This document shows positions 46,435 to 57,248 of a stretch of DNA of 64,000 nt, piece by piece. The notes below the pieces were generated by a model that saw only the letters and a program-made list of their open reading frames with translations, made no database searches and was not told the DNA's origin. The DNA comes from Deltaproteobacteria bacterium (lineage in GTDB: Bacteria > Myxococcota > Myxococcia > Myxococcales > Anaeromyxobacteraceae), in NCBI GenBank assembly GCA_016214955.1, contig JACRMN010000012.1:1-64000 (forward strand), given 5' to 3'. A program made the position numbers and the translations under genes. Every line of letters begins with the position of its first letter. Position 1 is the stretch's first letter.

Positions 46435-47217
46435 CTACTGCTTGCCGCCTGCCTTCTCGGCCCTGGCCTTCTCCATCGCCTGCTGGAGCTCCAGCTTCTG
46501 CTCCGGCGTGAGCTTCTGCTCCTGCTGCCGCATGTGGTCGTAGGCCTCGACCGGCAGCCCCTTCCCGGCGGGCGGCGCCGCCTGCTTGTATCCCCTGGGC
46601 ACGCGGAAGGCAGCCTCCGGCACCTTCTCGCGGCGCACCCGGGTCACCTCCATGGAGACGGCCGAGGCGGCGCCCGTGGCCTTGTGCACCCAGCGCAGCG
46701 GGTAGCCCCGGAGCCCGGCGTCGCCCAGCGCCCGCACCAGGCCGCCGCCGATGCCGGCGCCGCCCTGCTGGATGTGCTTCACCCAGGGGGCGTCCCCGCC
46801 CACCTCGGCCGAGAGGCACACCTCCGCCTTGTCGCCGCGCGCCGAGGTGAGCTCCGCCTTCTCGCAGGCGAGGCCGGCCACCTCGGCGGTCCCGCCCCGC
46901 TTCACCGTCCAGCCCTGGGCGGCCTGCCCCTCGGTGACGACCTCCTGGACGCGGTAGGTCTTGCGCTCGGCGTCGAGGACCAGCATCCGGCCCGGCTCGT
47001 CGCTGCGGTAGATGGTCACCACCCGCACCGTGCCCAGGCCCGACTTCCTGGCGGCCGGCGAGACCATGCCCACCTCGGCCCGCAGGCCGGCCGGAGAGAC
47101 GTAGGCGCGGGTGTTCCCGCTGGCGTGGGGCCCCTCCATCTTGCCCTCGAGGACGCCCTCGAAGGGCGCGGCCGAGCCGGCGAGGGGGAGGAGGGCTGCG
47201 AGGAGGGCGAGGCGCAT
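46435..47217 (-). CDS. Secreted DUF4412-like protein
   Basis: 260 residues. Signal peptide MRLALLAALLPLAGSAA, then FEGVLEGKMEGPHASGNTRA, LRAEVGM and VTIYRSDEPGRMLVLDAERK, which resemble the DUF4412 beta-rich pattern. The tail is Lys/Gln/Glu-rich. Function unknown. It is 62 bases after the propeller gene, and 25 bases upstream of the AgmX-like gene in transcription order, so these may form an operon. Confidence 0.65.
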   Translation of the reverse strand: MRLALLAALLPLAGSAAPFEGVLEGKMEGPHASGNTRAYVSPAGLRAEVGMVSPAARKSGLGTVRVVTIYRSDEPGRMLVLDAERKTYRVQEVVTEGQAAQGWTVKRGGTAEVAGLACEKAELTSARGDKAEVCLSAEVGGDAPWVKHIQQGGAGIGGGLVRALGDAGLRGYPLRWVHKATGAASAVSMEVTRVRREKVPEAAFRVPRGYKQAAPPAGKGLPVEAYDHMRQQEQKLTPEQKLELQQAMEKARAEKAGGKQ

Positions 47218-47279
47218 CGTGGTGTTCTCCGCTGGTGGGTGAGAAAGATGAGCAAGGGGGGCGCCGGCCGTCGAGGGGC

Positions 47280-48341
47280 TCAGCGCGGCGAAAGGGCCGC
47301 AGGCTCCCGGCCCACGGTGCGGTGGCTGCGGGTGGTGGCGTCCCACTCGTGGACGGCCACCTCGCCGCCGGGCGCGGGGGTGGCGTAGCGCACGGCGAGG
47401 GCGTCGTAGTCGTCGTTGCGGGCGGGAAGCAGCGGACCCGTGCCCTCGGGCAGCCCGAGGTCGGTGGCCTCGCCGGTGCGCGGGTCGAGCAGGGCCAGCC
47501 GGCCGCGCTCCCCCTCGCGCAGGCGCGCCACCGCGAAGCGGCGCAGGGCCACCACCTCCTCGAGGAGCACGCCGGGCCGGTGCGGGACCACCTCCACCCA
47601 GCGGCCCGGCCGCGGGTCGCCCGTCGGCGCCGCCACCAGCCGGAAGCCGGGCCCCCGGTCGTCGAGCCGCAGGAGGAAGAACTCGTTGCGGTGCTCCACG
47701 GCCGCGCGGCGCCCGGCCTGCCGCTCGATCACCACGAACGGCTCCTGGCGCGGGTGAGAGGCCGGGATGGCGCGAACCTCGTCGGCGTCCTTGCCCGACA
47801 CGGCCAGCAGCACGAAGGCGCCGCTGCGGGTGCGCCGCACCGCCAGGTCGAAGGCGGCATCCTGCTCGGCGTACACCGCCGCGGCGCGCGCCGGGTCGTC
47901 GCCGAGCCGGTGGCGCCACAGCCGGTGGCCGCGGCCCGCGCCGTCGAGGGTCACGAAGAAGAGGGTCTGGCCGTCGGCCGCCCAGGCGAAGGAGCCGACG
48001 TTGGCGACCACGTCGGGCAGATCCTCGCCCCTCGCCAGGTCGCGGACCCGGAGCTCCACCGGCCCGCCGGCCGGGAGCCGCGCCAGGTAGGCCAGCCGCC
48101 GCCCGTCGTCGCTGGGCTGCCAGGCCACCACCGAGAAGCGCCCGCCCGGCTCGAGGAGCCGCTCCTCCGGGGCGCCGGCTGCGGGGCGGCGCCGGCAGAT
48201 GGCAGGCTCCGTTTCCCCCGGGCCAGCCCGGAGGTAGTAGAGCCATCCGCGCCTCGGCGCCGGCACGCTGGTGGCGACGCCCTCCGGCGCGGCCGGGCCG
48301 GCGGCGAGCAGCAGGACGGCGAGTGCGGCGGCCCGGAACAT
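47280..48341 (-). CDS. Propeller-only relative of prolyl oligopeptidase (catalytic domain absent)
   Basis: 353 residues with signal peptide MFRAAALAVLLLAAGPAA. The body reads as the beta-propeller of S9A oligopeptidases: YYLRAGPGETEPAICRRRPA, LAYLARLPAGGPVELRVRDL, SFAWAADGQTLFFVTLDGAG, YRLWRHRLG-like RLWRHRLGDDPARAAAVYAE, and EVRAIPASHPRQEPFVVIER. It stops at HRTVGREPAALSPR where the alpha/beta hydrolase domain with GxSxGG should begin, and no such motif follows. Either a truncated pseudogene or a secreted propeller with a new role. Confidence 0.75.
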   Translation of the reverse strand: MFRAAALAVLLLAAGPAAPEGVATSVPAPRRGWLYYLRAGPGETEPAICRRRPAAGAPEERLLEPGGRFSVVAWQPSDDGRRLAYLARLPAGGPVELRVRDLARGEDLPDVVANVGSFAWAADGQTLFFVTLDGAGRGHRLWRHRLGDDPARAAAVYAEQDAAFDLAVRRTRSGAFVLLAVSGKDADEVRAIPASHPRQEPFVVIERQAGRRAAVEHRNEFFLLRLDDRGPGFRLVAAPTGDPRPGRWVEVVPHRPGVLLEEVVALRRFAVARLREGERGRLALLDPRTGEATDLGLPEGTGPLLPARNDDYDALAVRYATPAPGGEVAVHEWDATTRSHRTVGREPAALSPR

Positions 48342-48522
48342 GGGCCCTTTCTCTACCGCACCCCCAGGCCGGGCGGCATGCCCCGCGCTCGGCACAGCGC
48401 GAGGGGATTGCGGCAACCTGCCGCATCCCACGCGCCGCGGGAGGCGGCCTGGAGGGCTTCCGTCCGAGGATGGCCGTGGCCAGATTGGCCGCCCGCCGGC
48501 GGGACGGCGAAGGAGGACGGAG

Positions 48523-49092
48523 ATGCGAAGGACGGCCACGAGCGCGATCTGCGCGGCGCTGCTCCTCGGCGCAGGCGCCGCAGGCGCAGCCGAGGCGGGC
48601 GCAGGACCGAAGGCCCCGGCGCGGCCGCGCAGCCAGCAGGTCGGCTGGAGCCTGGGCAAGCTGGAGGTGGTGGTGCCGGCCGAGGCCCGGGAGCAGCCGG
48701 AGGGCAGGCTCGCCGAGGGCTACACGCTCCGTGCACAGGCCCAGGCCGTGGGCGACGCGCCGGTGAAGAAGGGCAGCTTCCTCATGACCATCAGCTCCTT
48801 CTTCCCGGCCAGGGACCTGCCGCGGCAGCCCCGGGGGCTCCACTACGTCTCCGGGAAGTGGCGCCTGGTGAAGGAGGGCGTGCAGGTGACCAGCGAGACG
48901 GCGCGCGGCCCCGGCATCATCCAGGGCACGCTGGTGGGCGCGCTCTCGGAGGATCCCACCACCGGCAAGGGGAGCTGGACGCTCCGTGCCCGGCTCACTC
49001 CCTCGCAGGCCGCGGGAGCGTGGAAGCGCGGCGAGGGGATGCTGGTGGTGGACGACAAGCTCGTCGGACAGCTCGCGCTCACGCTCGACTAG
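48523..49092 (+). CDS. Secreted protein of unknown function
   Basis: 189 residues from the ATG at 48523 with AGGAGG before it. Signal peptide MRRTATSAICAALLLGAGAA, then a mature domain with two Gly/Leu/Val stretches: GWSLGKLEVVVPAEARE, FLMTISSFFPARDL, GIIQGTLVGALSEDP and GMLVVDDKLVGQLALTLD. The pattern suggests a beta-rich periplasmic protein. No family recognised. It is divergent from the propeller gene. Confidence 0.7.
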   Translation: MRRTATSAICAALLLGAGAAGAAEAGAGPKAPARPRSQQVGWSLGKLEVVVPAEAREQPEGRLAEGYTLRAQAQAVGDAPVKKGSFLMTISSFFPARDLPRQPRGLHYVSGKWRLVKEGVQVTSETARGPGIIQGTLVGALSEDPTTGKGSWTLRARLTPSQAAGAWKRGEGMLVVDDKLVGQLALTLD

Positions 49093-49168
49093 ACGAGCCC
49101 TGGGTGCGGTCGAGGCACCGCCGGCGATCTCGAATCGCGAGCCCGGGTCCAGATCTCGCCGGCGCGGA

Positions 49169-49939
49169 TCAGGGAGCGGGCGGCAGCTCCAGGTGGAGCG
49201 GCATCGGGAATCCGTCCCCGGGCTGCGCCGGCGGCGCCGGGTAGGTCGTGTCGCGGAGCGCCTCCGCCACGCAGGCGGTGCGGGCGTCGCCCGGCGCGGG
49301 GCCGAGCTCCGGGACGGGGTTGGCGAGCCGGAACTCGCCGAGCAGCGGCTCGACCTGGGCCCGCAGCCGCACCGCGCCGGACACGCCCACGCCGCCGGGC
49401 TGCGAGGCGCAGGGGGCCGAGCGGCGGCGCATCTCGGGCATGGCGGCCAGGATGTGGGAGCGCAGGAGGTACATGGCCCGCACCTGGTCGCGGTTCGGGG
49501 CGCTGGGGAGGCTCGGGGGAATCCGCGACGGCGGGCCCGGCGAGGGCTGCGGGGCAGCCGCCTGCACCGGCGCCGACGCGATGGCCTGCGCCGGGCTGCG
49601 GGAGGGTGCAGCCGAGGGCCTCGGCAGCGCGGACCGCTCGCGGCGCGGCAGGGTTCCCCCGGGGGTCTGCGGCCGGCCGAGGTTCGGGGCGGGCGGAGGG
49701 GGCGGCGGCTGCGCGGCCAGGGGCGCGGGTGCCGGGGCCGCCGGAGGGGGAGCGGCGACAGGGGCCGGCGGCTCGGCCTGGCTGATCGGCGGCGCGGGCT
49801 CGGAGGCGGGGGGCGGCTCGGGACGGCGAACGGGGGCGGGGGAAGAAGAGAGGGCCCCCCGGAGGTTCCCGGCCAGCGACCCCACCGCGAAGGCGGCGGC
49901 GAGGACCGCCAGGTACTGGGCCCAAACGGGAACGCGCAT
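49169..49939 (-). CDS. Membrane-anchored Pro-rich protein with AgmX/TonB-like C-terminus
   Basis: 256 residues. Membrane helix at about 7-27, a long Pro/Ala/Ser-rich linker (about 30-140), and a C-terminal domain beginning NRDQVRAMYLLRSHILAAMP with ACVAEALRDTTYPAPPAQPG and GFPMPLHLEL, close to the Cys-x-xx-L...FPxP pattern of AgmX/PglI domains. It has the same architecture as the protein at 45624-46409. Likely an inner-membrane protein spanning the periplasm; its partner is unknown. Confidence 0.65.
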   Translation of the reverse strand: MRVPVWAQYLAVLAAAFAVGSLAGNLRGALSSSPAPVRRPEPPPASEPAPPISQAEPPAPVAAPPPAAPAPAPLAAQPPPPPPAPNLGRPQTPGGTLPRRERSALPRPSAAPSRSPAQAIASAPVQAAAPQPSPGPPSRIPPSLPSAPNRDQVRAMYLLRSHILAAMPEMRRRSAPCASQPGGVGVSGAVRLRAQVEPLLGEFRLANPVPELGPAPGDARTACVAEALRDTTYPAPPAQPGDGFPMPLHLELPPAP

Positions 49940-50107
49940 GACCGAAGCAGGCAATAACCGCCCGACATGTGGCCCGTCAACGCACCGTTTTCGCTCGCGG
50001 CACATCGGGTTGAAGGGGGCCCGGGGCGCGAGTAAGTTCACCCCCTCAGGGGGCTGTCGCTGCAGGCCCGACCGCCGCTCCCGCACCGCCTCCGCACCGG
50101 AGAATCC

Positions 50108-50731
50108 TTGCCCAGAACGACGACCCTGCGATCCGCACCCGCCGGCGCCACCCTCGGCGCCCCGCTCCTCCTCGCCGCCGCCCTGCTGGCCGGCTGCAGC
50201 AAGGAAGAGGTGTCACACTACAAGGTCCCGCGCGAGCAGCCCGCCCCCTCGGCCGCCGCCGCCCCGGCGCCCCCGCCGGGCATGGCCGGCGACGTGGCCG
50301 CCCCGCCGCGCCCCGACCACGGCCTGCGCTGGAAGCTGCCCAAGGGCTGGACCGAGGCGCCTGCCGGCAGCATGCGCTACGCCACGCTGAAGCCGCCGGT
50401 GAAGGGGAAGATCGACGTCTCGGTGACGGTGCTGCCCGGCCCGGCCGGCGGCGAGCTCGCCAACGTCAACCGCTGGCGCAACCAGATCGGGCTCGGGCCC
50501 CTCGACGAGGCGGCGCTGGCCAAGGCCCGCAAGGTGGTGAAGTCGGCGGCGGGCGCGGTCTCGCTCTACGACTTCTCCGGCTCGGGCGACAAGGGCTCGC
50601 GGATGATCGCCGGCCTGCTCCTGGCCTCGGACGGCAACAGCTGGTTCCTCAAGATGGTCGGCGACGACGCCCCCGCGGCGGCGGCCCGGGCCGACTTCCT
50701 CGCGATGCTGGAGAGCCTCCGCCTTGAATAG
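50108..50731 (+). CDS. Lipoprotein preceding the ResB gene
   Basis: 207 residues from a TTG at 50108, with GGAG upstream. A 29-residue signal with lipobox LLAGC (Cys30). The mature domain has a Pro/Ala linker and then LRWKLPKGWTEAPAGSMRYA, FSGSGDKGSRMIAGLLLASD and SWFLKMVGDDAPAAAARADF. I know of similar lipoproteins next to cytochrome c assembly genes, but the function is not established. Its stop overlaps the resB start, showing tight coupling. Confidence 0.78.
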   Translation: MPRTTTLRSAPAGATLGAPLLLAAALLAGCSKEEVSHYKVPREQPAPSAAAAPAPPPGMAGDVAAPPRPDHGLRWKLPKGWTEAPAGSMRYATLKPPVKGKIDVSVTVLPGPAGGELANVNRWRNQIGLGPLDEAALAKARKVVKSAAGAVSLYDFSGSGDKGSRMIAGLLLASDGNSWFLKMVGDDAPAAAARADFLAMLESLRLE

Positions 50732-51929
50732 CCTCGACCCGAAGAAGTGGGCCCACCAGCTCCTCGACGTGCTCACCTCGCTGAAGCTGACCATCCTCTG
50801 CCTGGCCATGCTCATCGTGCTGGTGGTCGCCTGCACGCTGGCCCAGGTGCAGCTCGGCACCTGGGGCGCGGTCGAGATCTACATGCGCAGCTGGCTGGTG
50901 TGGGTGGACCTGCCGGGCGGCGAGCGCCACGTCCCGGTGATGCCCGGCGGAGCGCTGGTGGGCCTGGTGCTGGCGGCCAACCTGCTGGTGGCCCAGCTGC
51001 GGCGGCTGGAGCTCTCCTGGAAGAAGGTGGGGCTCTGGATCACCCACGCCGGCCTCATCCTGCTGGTGGCCGGCGAGTTCGTCTCGGCCGCCTTCCAGGT
51101 GGAGCACCAGCTGGTGTTCGAGGAGGGGCAGACGGTCGGCTACGTCGAGCACCGCCAGCAGCAGGAGCTGGCCATCGTCGACGCCAGCGACCCGGCGGTG
51201 GACGATGTCCACGCCATCCCGCAGGGAGTGCTGGGGCGCCGCTCCGAGATCCCGCTCGCGGGCACGCCCATCACGCTCCGGGTGCACGGCTACTTCCGCA
51301 ACGCCCAGCTCCGCAACCGCGGCCCCGCCGACCCGCCGGCCCCGGCCACCGCCGGCATCGGCCCCATGGTGACGGCCCTCGAGCTGCCGGTGGAGTCGCG
51401 CGACGACCGGATGAACACCGTGGCCGCATGGGTCGAGCCGGTGGCCGCGGGCCGGAGCCTCGGGGTCTGGATGGTCTCCAACGCGCTGTCGGCGCCCCAG
51501 GCCTTCACCTGGGAGGGGCGCAGCTACCAGCTCCTGATGCGTCCGGCGCGCGAGTACCTCGGCTACTCCATGACGCTGAAGAAGTTCAGCCACGACCGCT
51601 ACCCGGGGACCGAGATCCCCAAGAACTTCTCCAGCCTGGTGCGGCTGCAGGACAAGGGGCGTGGCGAGGACCGCGACGTCCTCATCTACATGAACCAGCC
51701 GCTCCGCTACCGGGGCAAGACCTTCTACCAGGCCAGCTTCGGCAAGGGAGACACGCTCTCCATCCTCCAGGTGGTGGAGAACCCCGGCTGGCTCATGCCC
51801 TACGCCTCCACGGTGCTGGTCACCGTGGGGCTCCTGGTGCACTTCGCCATCAGCCTGCGCCGCTCGATGAAGCGTCGCGACGCGGGTGCAGCCGCGACCC
51901 CCAAGCAGCCGCAGACCCAGGGAGCCTGA
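50724..51929 (+). CDS. resB: ResB-like cytochrome c biogenesis protein
   Basis: 401 residues from a TTG that overlaps the lipoprotein stop. Membrane helices at about 18-40, 70-95, 105-125 and 365-385, with a large periplasmic loop containing RVHGYFRNAQL, WLVWVDLPGGERHVPV, YLGYSMTLKKFSHDRYPGTE and NQPLRYRGKTFYQASFG. It matches the ResB/CcsB component of System II, which guides heme and reduced apocytochrome. It is directly followed by ccsA. Confidence 0.9.
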   Translation: MNSLDPKKWAHQLLDVLTSLKLTILCLAMLIVLVVACTLAQVQLGTWGAVEIYMRSWLVWVDLPGGERHVPVMPGGALVGLVLAANLLVAQLRRLELSWKKVGLWITHAGLILLVAGEFVSAAFQVEHQLVFEEGQTVGYVEHRQQQELAIVDASDPAVDDVHAIPQGVLGRRSEIPLAGTPITLRVHGYFRNAQLRNRGPADPPAPATAGIGPMVTALELPVESRDDRMNTVAAWVEPVAAGRSLGVWMVSNALSAPQAFTWEGRSYQLLMRPAREYLGYSMTLKKFSHDRYPGTEIPKNFSSLVRLQDKGRGEDRDVLIYMNQPLRYRGKTFYQASFGKGDTLSILQVVENPGWLMPYASTVLVTVGLLVHFAISLRRSMKRRDAGAAATPKQPQTQGA

Positions 51930-51930
51930 C

Positions 51931-53709
51931 ATGAAGCTCGAGAAGTGGTTGCCGGCAGCGGCCGGCGCGGTGGCCATCCTGGCCGTGCTCTACGCCGTCA
52001 AGGCGCCCCCCAAGGTGCGCGGTCTCGACCTCGACGCCTTCGGCCACCTGCCGGTCCTGGAGGGCGGTCGGGTCAAGCCCATCGACAGCCTGGCGCGCAA
52101 CACGCTGCTGGTGATCCGCAGCCAGCAGAGCTTCGCCTTCCAGGGCAGGACCGTGAAGGCCGACGAGTGGCTGCTCGACACGCTCTTCCGGCCCCAGGTG
52201 GCCGACGAGCAGCCCATCTTCGTCATCGACGATCCGGAGGTGCTGGCGCTCTTCGGGCTGCAGCAGAGCCGCAACCGCTACTACTCCTTCAAGGAGCTCC
52301 GGCCCCGCATCGAGGAGCTGGAGAAGCAGGCCCAGGCCGCCGGGCGCCTCGACGCCAAGCAGCGGACCCGCTTCCAGGCGGCGGCGGTGAACCTCTCCGA
52401 GCGCGTCTACCTCTACTGGCGCCTGCAGAACACCGTCCAGGTCGTGGGCAGCCCCGGGCTCATGGCGGAGCTGGCCACGGCCGGCAGCCCCGAGTCGGCG
52501 GAGCGGGCCCGCTACCTCTCGCAGATGGCCCACTTCCGTCCGCTGCCGCCGCTCTCGGGCCAGCCGGTCGAGGCCTGGAAGAGCGTGGGGGAGGCCCTTT
52601 CCCAGAAGGAGCCGCACCCCGGGCTCACCACCCTGGCTCGCCTGGCCAACGCCTACACCTTCAGCGACGCCCAGGGCTTCAACCAGGCCGTGGGCGAGCT
52701 GCGGAAGCTCGGGGCGGCCTGGCCCGACCTGGCGAGCAAGGCCAGCCAGGAGCTCTACTTCAACCGCATCCAGCCCTTCCTGGCGGGCATCGTCATCTAC
52801 GTGATGGCGCTGCTCCTGGTCTTCGTCTCCTGGATCTGGAAGCCGCAGATCCTCCAGCCCACCTCCTTCGCCCTGCTCTCGGCGGGAGCGCTGGTGCACA
52901 CCCTCGGGCTCGCCTACCGCATCATCCTGCAGGGCCGGCCCCCGGTGACCAACCTCTACTCCTCGGCGGTGTTCGTGGGCTGGGGCGCGGTGGTCCTGGG
53001 CGTCATCCTGGAGTGGGTCTACCGCAAGGGCTTCGGCACCGCGGTGGCCGCGGCCACCGGCATCGGCTCGCTCATCGTGGCCCACAACCTGGCCAACGAC
53101 GGCGACACCATGGAGATGATGCGGGCGGTGCTCGACTCCAACTTCTGGCTGGGCACCCACGTCATCACCATCACCATCGGCTACAGCGGCACCTACCTGG
53201 CCGGCGCCATCGCCATCGCCTGGGCGCTGCGCCGCCACATCGTCAAGGACCCGGACCCGGCCACCAGCAAGGCCCTCTACGGCGCCACCTACGGCATCAT
53301 CTGCTTCTCGGTGTTCTTCAGCTTCCTGGGCACGGTGCTCGGCGGCATCTGGGCCGACCAGAGCTGGGGCCGCTTCTGGGGCTGGGATCCCAAGGAGAAC
53401 GGGGCGCTGCTCATCGTCCTCTGGAACGCCATCATCCTGCACGCCCGCTGGGGCGGCTTCGCCCGCGAGCGCGGGATCATGACCATGGCCATCTTCGGCA
53501 ACGTCATCACCAGCCTGTCCTGGTTCGGCGTCAACATGCTGGGCGTGGGGCTCCACTCCTACGGCTTCATGGACAAGGCCTTCTGGGCGCTGGCGGGCTT
53601 CTCCGCATCGCAGATCGCGCTCATGGGCGTGGCGCTCCTGCCGCCGCGCTTCTGGCAGCCGGGCGCCTTCGCCGCCGAGCAGCAGAAGGCCGGCGCCGGG
53701 ACGCGGTAG
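51931..53709 (+). CDS. ccsA: Cytochrome c assembly protein CcsA (System II heme handling)
   Basis: 592 residues. About 250 N-terminal residues form a periplasmic domain after one helix; the C-terminal half is the CcsA core with several helices, and the tryptophan-rich WWD-type motif WGRFWGWDPKENGALLIVLW that binds heme, and His residues (ALVHTLGLAYR, LIVAHNLAN). It delivers and ligates heme to apocytochromes with ResB. Two bases separate it from resB. Needed for the multiheme cytochrome at 41 kb and others in the genome. Confidence 0.93.
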   Translation: MKLEKWLPAAAGAVAILAVLYAVKAPPKVRGLDLDAFGHLPVLEGGRVKPIDSLARNTLLVIRSQQSFAFQGRTVKADEWLLDTLFRPQVADEQPIFVIDDPEVLALFGLQQSRNRYYSFKELRPRIEELEKQAQAAGRLDAKQRTRFQAAAVNLSERVYLYWRLQNTVQVVGSPGLMAELATAGSPESAERARYLSQMAHFRPLPPLSGQPVEAWKSVGEALSQKEPHPGLTTLARLANAYTFSDAQGFNQAVGELRKLGAAWPDLASKASQELYFNRIQPFLAGIVIYVMALLLVFVSWIWKPQILQPTSFALLSAGALVHTLGLAYRIILQGRPPVTNLYSSAVFVGWGAVVLGVILEWVYRKGFGTAVAAATGIGSLIVAHNLANDGDTMEMMRAVLDSNFWLGTHVITITIGYSGTYLAGAIAIAWALRRHIVKDPDPATSKALYGATYGIICFSVFFSFLGTVLGGIWADQSWGRFWGWDPKENGALLIVLWNAIILHARWGGFARERGIMTMAIFGNVITSLSWFGVNMLGVGLHSYGFMDKAFWALAGFSASQIALMGVALLPPRFWQPGAFAAEQQKAGAGTR

Positions 53710-53731
53710 GCGCCCGCAGCTTCTCCTCGCC

Positions 53732-53758
53732 CCGGGCGGTGCCGCGCGCGCCGCCCGG
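53732..53758. terminator. Possible terminator after ccsA
   Basis: CCGGGCGG and CCGCCCGG pair over an 11-base loop, 22 bases past the ccsA stop and 11 before the convergent pepA stop. Short stem and no T-tract. Confidence 0.45.
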
Positions 53759-53769
53759 CGGCGGGCCGC

Positions 53770-55275
53770 TCAGGCCTTCCAGCCGCGGACCAGCTCCACC
53801 AGCGTGCGCACCGGCACGCCGGTGCCGCCCTTCGACCAGTAGCCGCGCTCCTTCCCGGTGTGGGAGGGGCCGGCGATGTCGAGGTGGGCCCAGGGCACGC
53901 CCCCCGTGAACTCCTGCAGGAAGAGGCCGGCGGAGAGGGCGCTGCCCCAGCGCTCGCCGCTGTTCTTCATGTCGGCCACGTCCGACTTCAGGTTGTCGCG
54001 CACCGACTCGTGGAGCGGCAGCCGCCAGAGCTCCTCGCCGGAGCGGCGGGCCGCGGCCAGCACCCCGTCGATGACAGGGCCGTCGGGCCCCATGGCGCCG
54101 ACGATGCCGTTTCCCAGCGCCACCACGCAGGCGCCGGTGAGCGTGGCCACGTCGACCATGCCGGCCGGGGCCAGGGTGTCGGCGGCCCAGGCGAGGACGT
54201 CGCCCAGCACCAGCCGCCCCTCGGCGTCGGTGTTGGTGACCTGCACCGTCTTGCCGTTGTAGGCGCGGAGCACGTCGGAGGGCTTGTAGGCCCGGCCCCC
54301 GGGCATGTTCTCGCAGGCGCCGAAGACGGCGTGGACCGGGAAGGCGGGCTCGAGCCGGGCCACCACCTTCATGGTGGCCATCACCGCGGCCGAGCCGGCC
54401 ATGTCGCTGTTCATGGTCACCATGCTCTCGGTGGGCTTGAGCGACAGGCCGCCGGAGTCGAAGGTGATGGCCTTGCCCACCAGCACCAGCGGCGCCTTCT
54501 TGCCGGCCGCGCCCCGGGGCAGCCAGGAGAGCTTCACCAGGCGCGGCTCCTCGGCCGAGCCGCGGGTCACGCCCTGGAACATCCCCATGCGCAGCGCCGC
54601 GATCTCGCGCGGCCCGCGGACCTCCACCTTGAGCCCGGTCTCCTTGGCCACCTCCTGGGCGGCGCGGGCCAGGTGCGAGGGGGTGCAGACCATGGGCGGC
54701 TCGTTCACCAGGTCGCGCGCCCAGGCCACCGCCTGGGCCACCGCGGCGCCCAGCCCGGCCTCCTCGCGGGCGGCGGCGGTGCGCTCCTGGCCGCGCGGCA
54801 CCACCACCCAGAGCTTCTCGGGCCGCGCCGGCTTCTTCGCCGAGAGGTAGCGGTCGAAGCGGTAGGCGCCGAGGAGCGCCCCCTCGGTGGCGGCCCGCAC
54901 CGCCGGCCCCAGCTCCAGCGCCGGCGGGACGACGATGGCGAGCAGCTTCGCCCCGGCGCGTGCGCCGGCCCGCGCCGCAACGCCCGCGGCCACCCGCAGC
55001 GCCTCGGCGCTGCCCAGGCGGCCGGAGGAGCCGAGCCCCACCAGCAGCACCCGGCCCGCGGGCAGCTTGCCCAGGGTGGGGAGCGTGAGGGTGGTCTCGG
55101 CCTTGCCGGCGAACGCCTCGGCGCGGATGGCCGCCAGCAGGTGGCCGCCGAGGCGCGCGTCGAGCTCGCCCAGCGCGCCGCCTCCCGCCTTCACCTCCTC
55201 CTCGAAGAGGGGCAGGGCCAGGACATCGGCCGCCACCGAGGCCGGGGATGCACCGCGAACGTCCACGTGAGCCAT
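53770..55275 (-). CDS. pepA: Leucyl aminopeptidase (M17)
   Basis: 501 residues. N-terminal regulatory domain and a C-terminal two-metal catalytic domain with VGKAITFDSGGLSLKPTESM (metal Lys and Asp), SDMAGSAAVMATMK, and NTDAEGRLVLGDVLAWA with the conserved Asp, Glu and Arg. It removes N-terminal residues from peptides, and family members can also bind DNA. Convergent with ccsA. No signal peptide, so cytoplasmic. Confidence 0.95.
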   Translation of the reverse strand: MAHVDVRGASPASVAADVLALPLFEEEVKAGGGALGELDARLGGHLLAAIRAEAFAGKAETTLTLPTLGKLPAGRVLLVGLGSSGRLGSAEALRVAAGVAARAGARAGAKLLAIVVPPALELGPAVRAATEGALLGAYRFDRYLSAKKPARPEKLWVVVPRGQERTAAAREEAGLGAAVAQAVAWARDLVNEPPMVCTPSHLARAAQEVAKETGLKVEVRGPREIAALRMGMFQGVTRGSAEEPRLVKLSWLPRGAAGKKAPLVLVGKAITFDSGGLSLKPTESMVTMNSDMAGSAAVMATMKVVARLEPAFPVHAVFGACENMPGGRAYKPSDVLRAYNGKTVQVTNTDAEGRLVLGDVLAWAADTLAPAGMVDVATLTGACVVALGNGIVGAMGPDGPVIDGVLAAARRSGEELWRLPLHESVRDNLKSDVADMKNSGERWGSALSAGLFLQEFTGGVPWAHLDIAGPSHTGKERGYWSKGGTGVPVRTLVELVRGWKA

Positions 55276-55354
55276 GTCGCCTCCTGCAGGGTGAGCCGCG
55301 CGCGGTGTAGCACGCGGCCGCGCCGCCGGGGAAGCGCTCGGGGGGGGCTCGCCG

Positions 55355-57175
<1,821 letters not shown>

Positions 57176-57183
57176 CGCGGTCG

Positions 57184-57189
57184 ATTCTA
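57184..57189 (-). promoter_or_regulatory. -10-like TAGAAT just before the kinase GTG
   Basis: TAGAAT (5 of 6 consensus) is 8 bases before the GTG at 57175; transcription would start at or close to the start codon. No clear -35. Confidence 0.4.
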
Positions 57190-57248
57190 CCCGAAGGGAG
57201 TCAGCGATCATTTCGCGCCGATCAGGGACCTCGGCTCCGGCCCTCCGG

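Noticed and set aside
47226-47280. Frameshifted remnant of the oligopeptidase catalytic domain
   Set aside because: Only 54 bases lie between genes and none of the frames carries GxSxGG or His/Asp active-site blocks.
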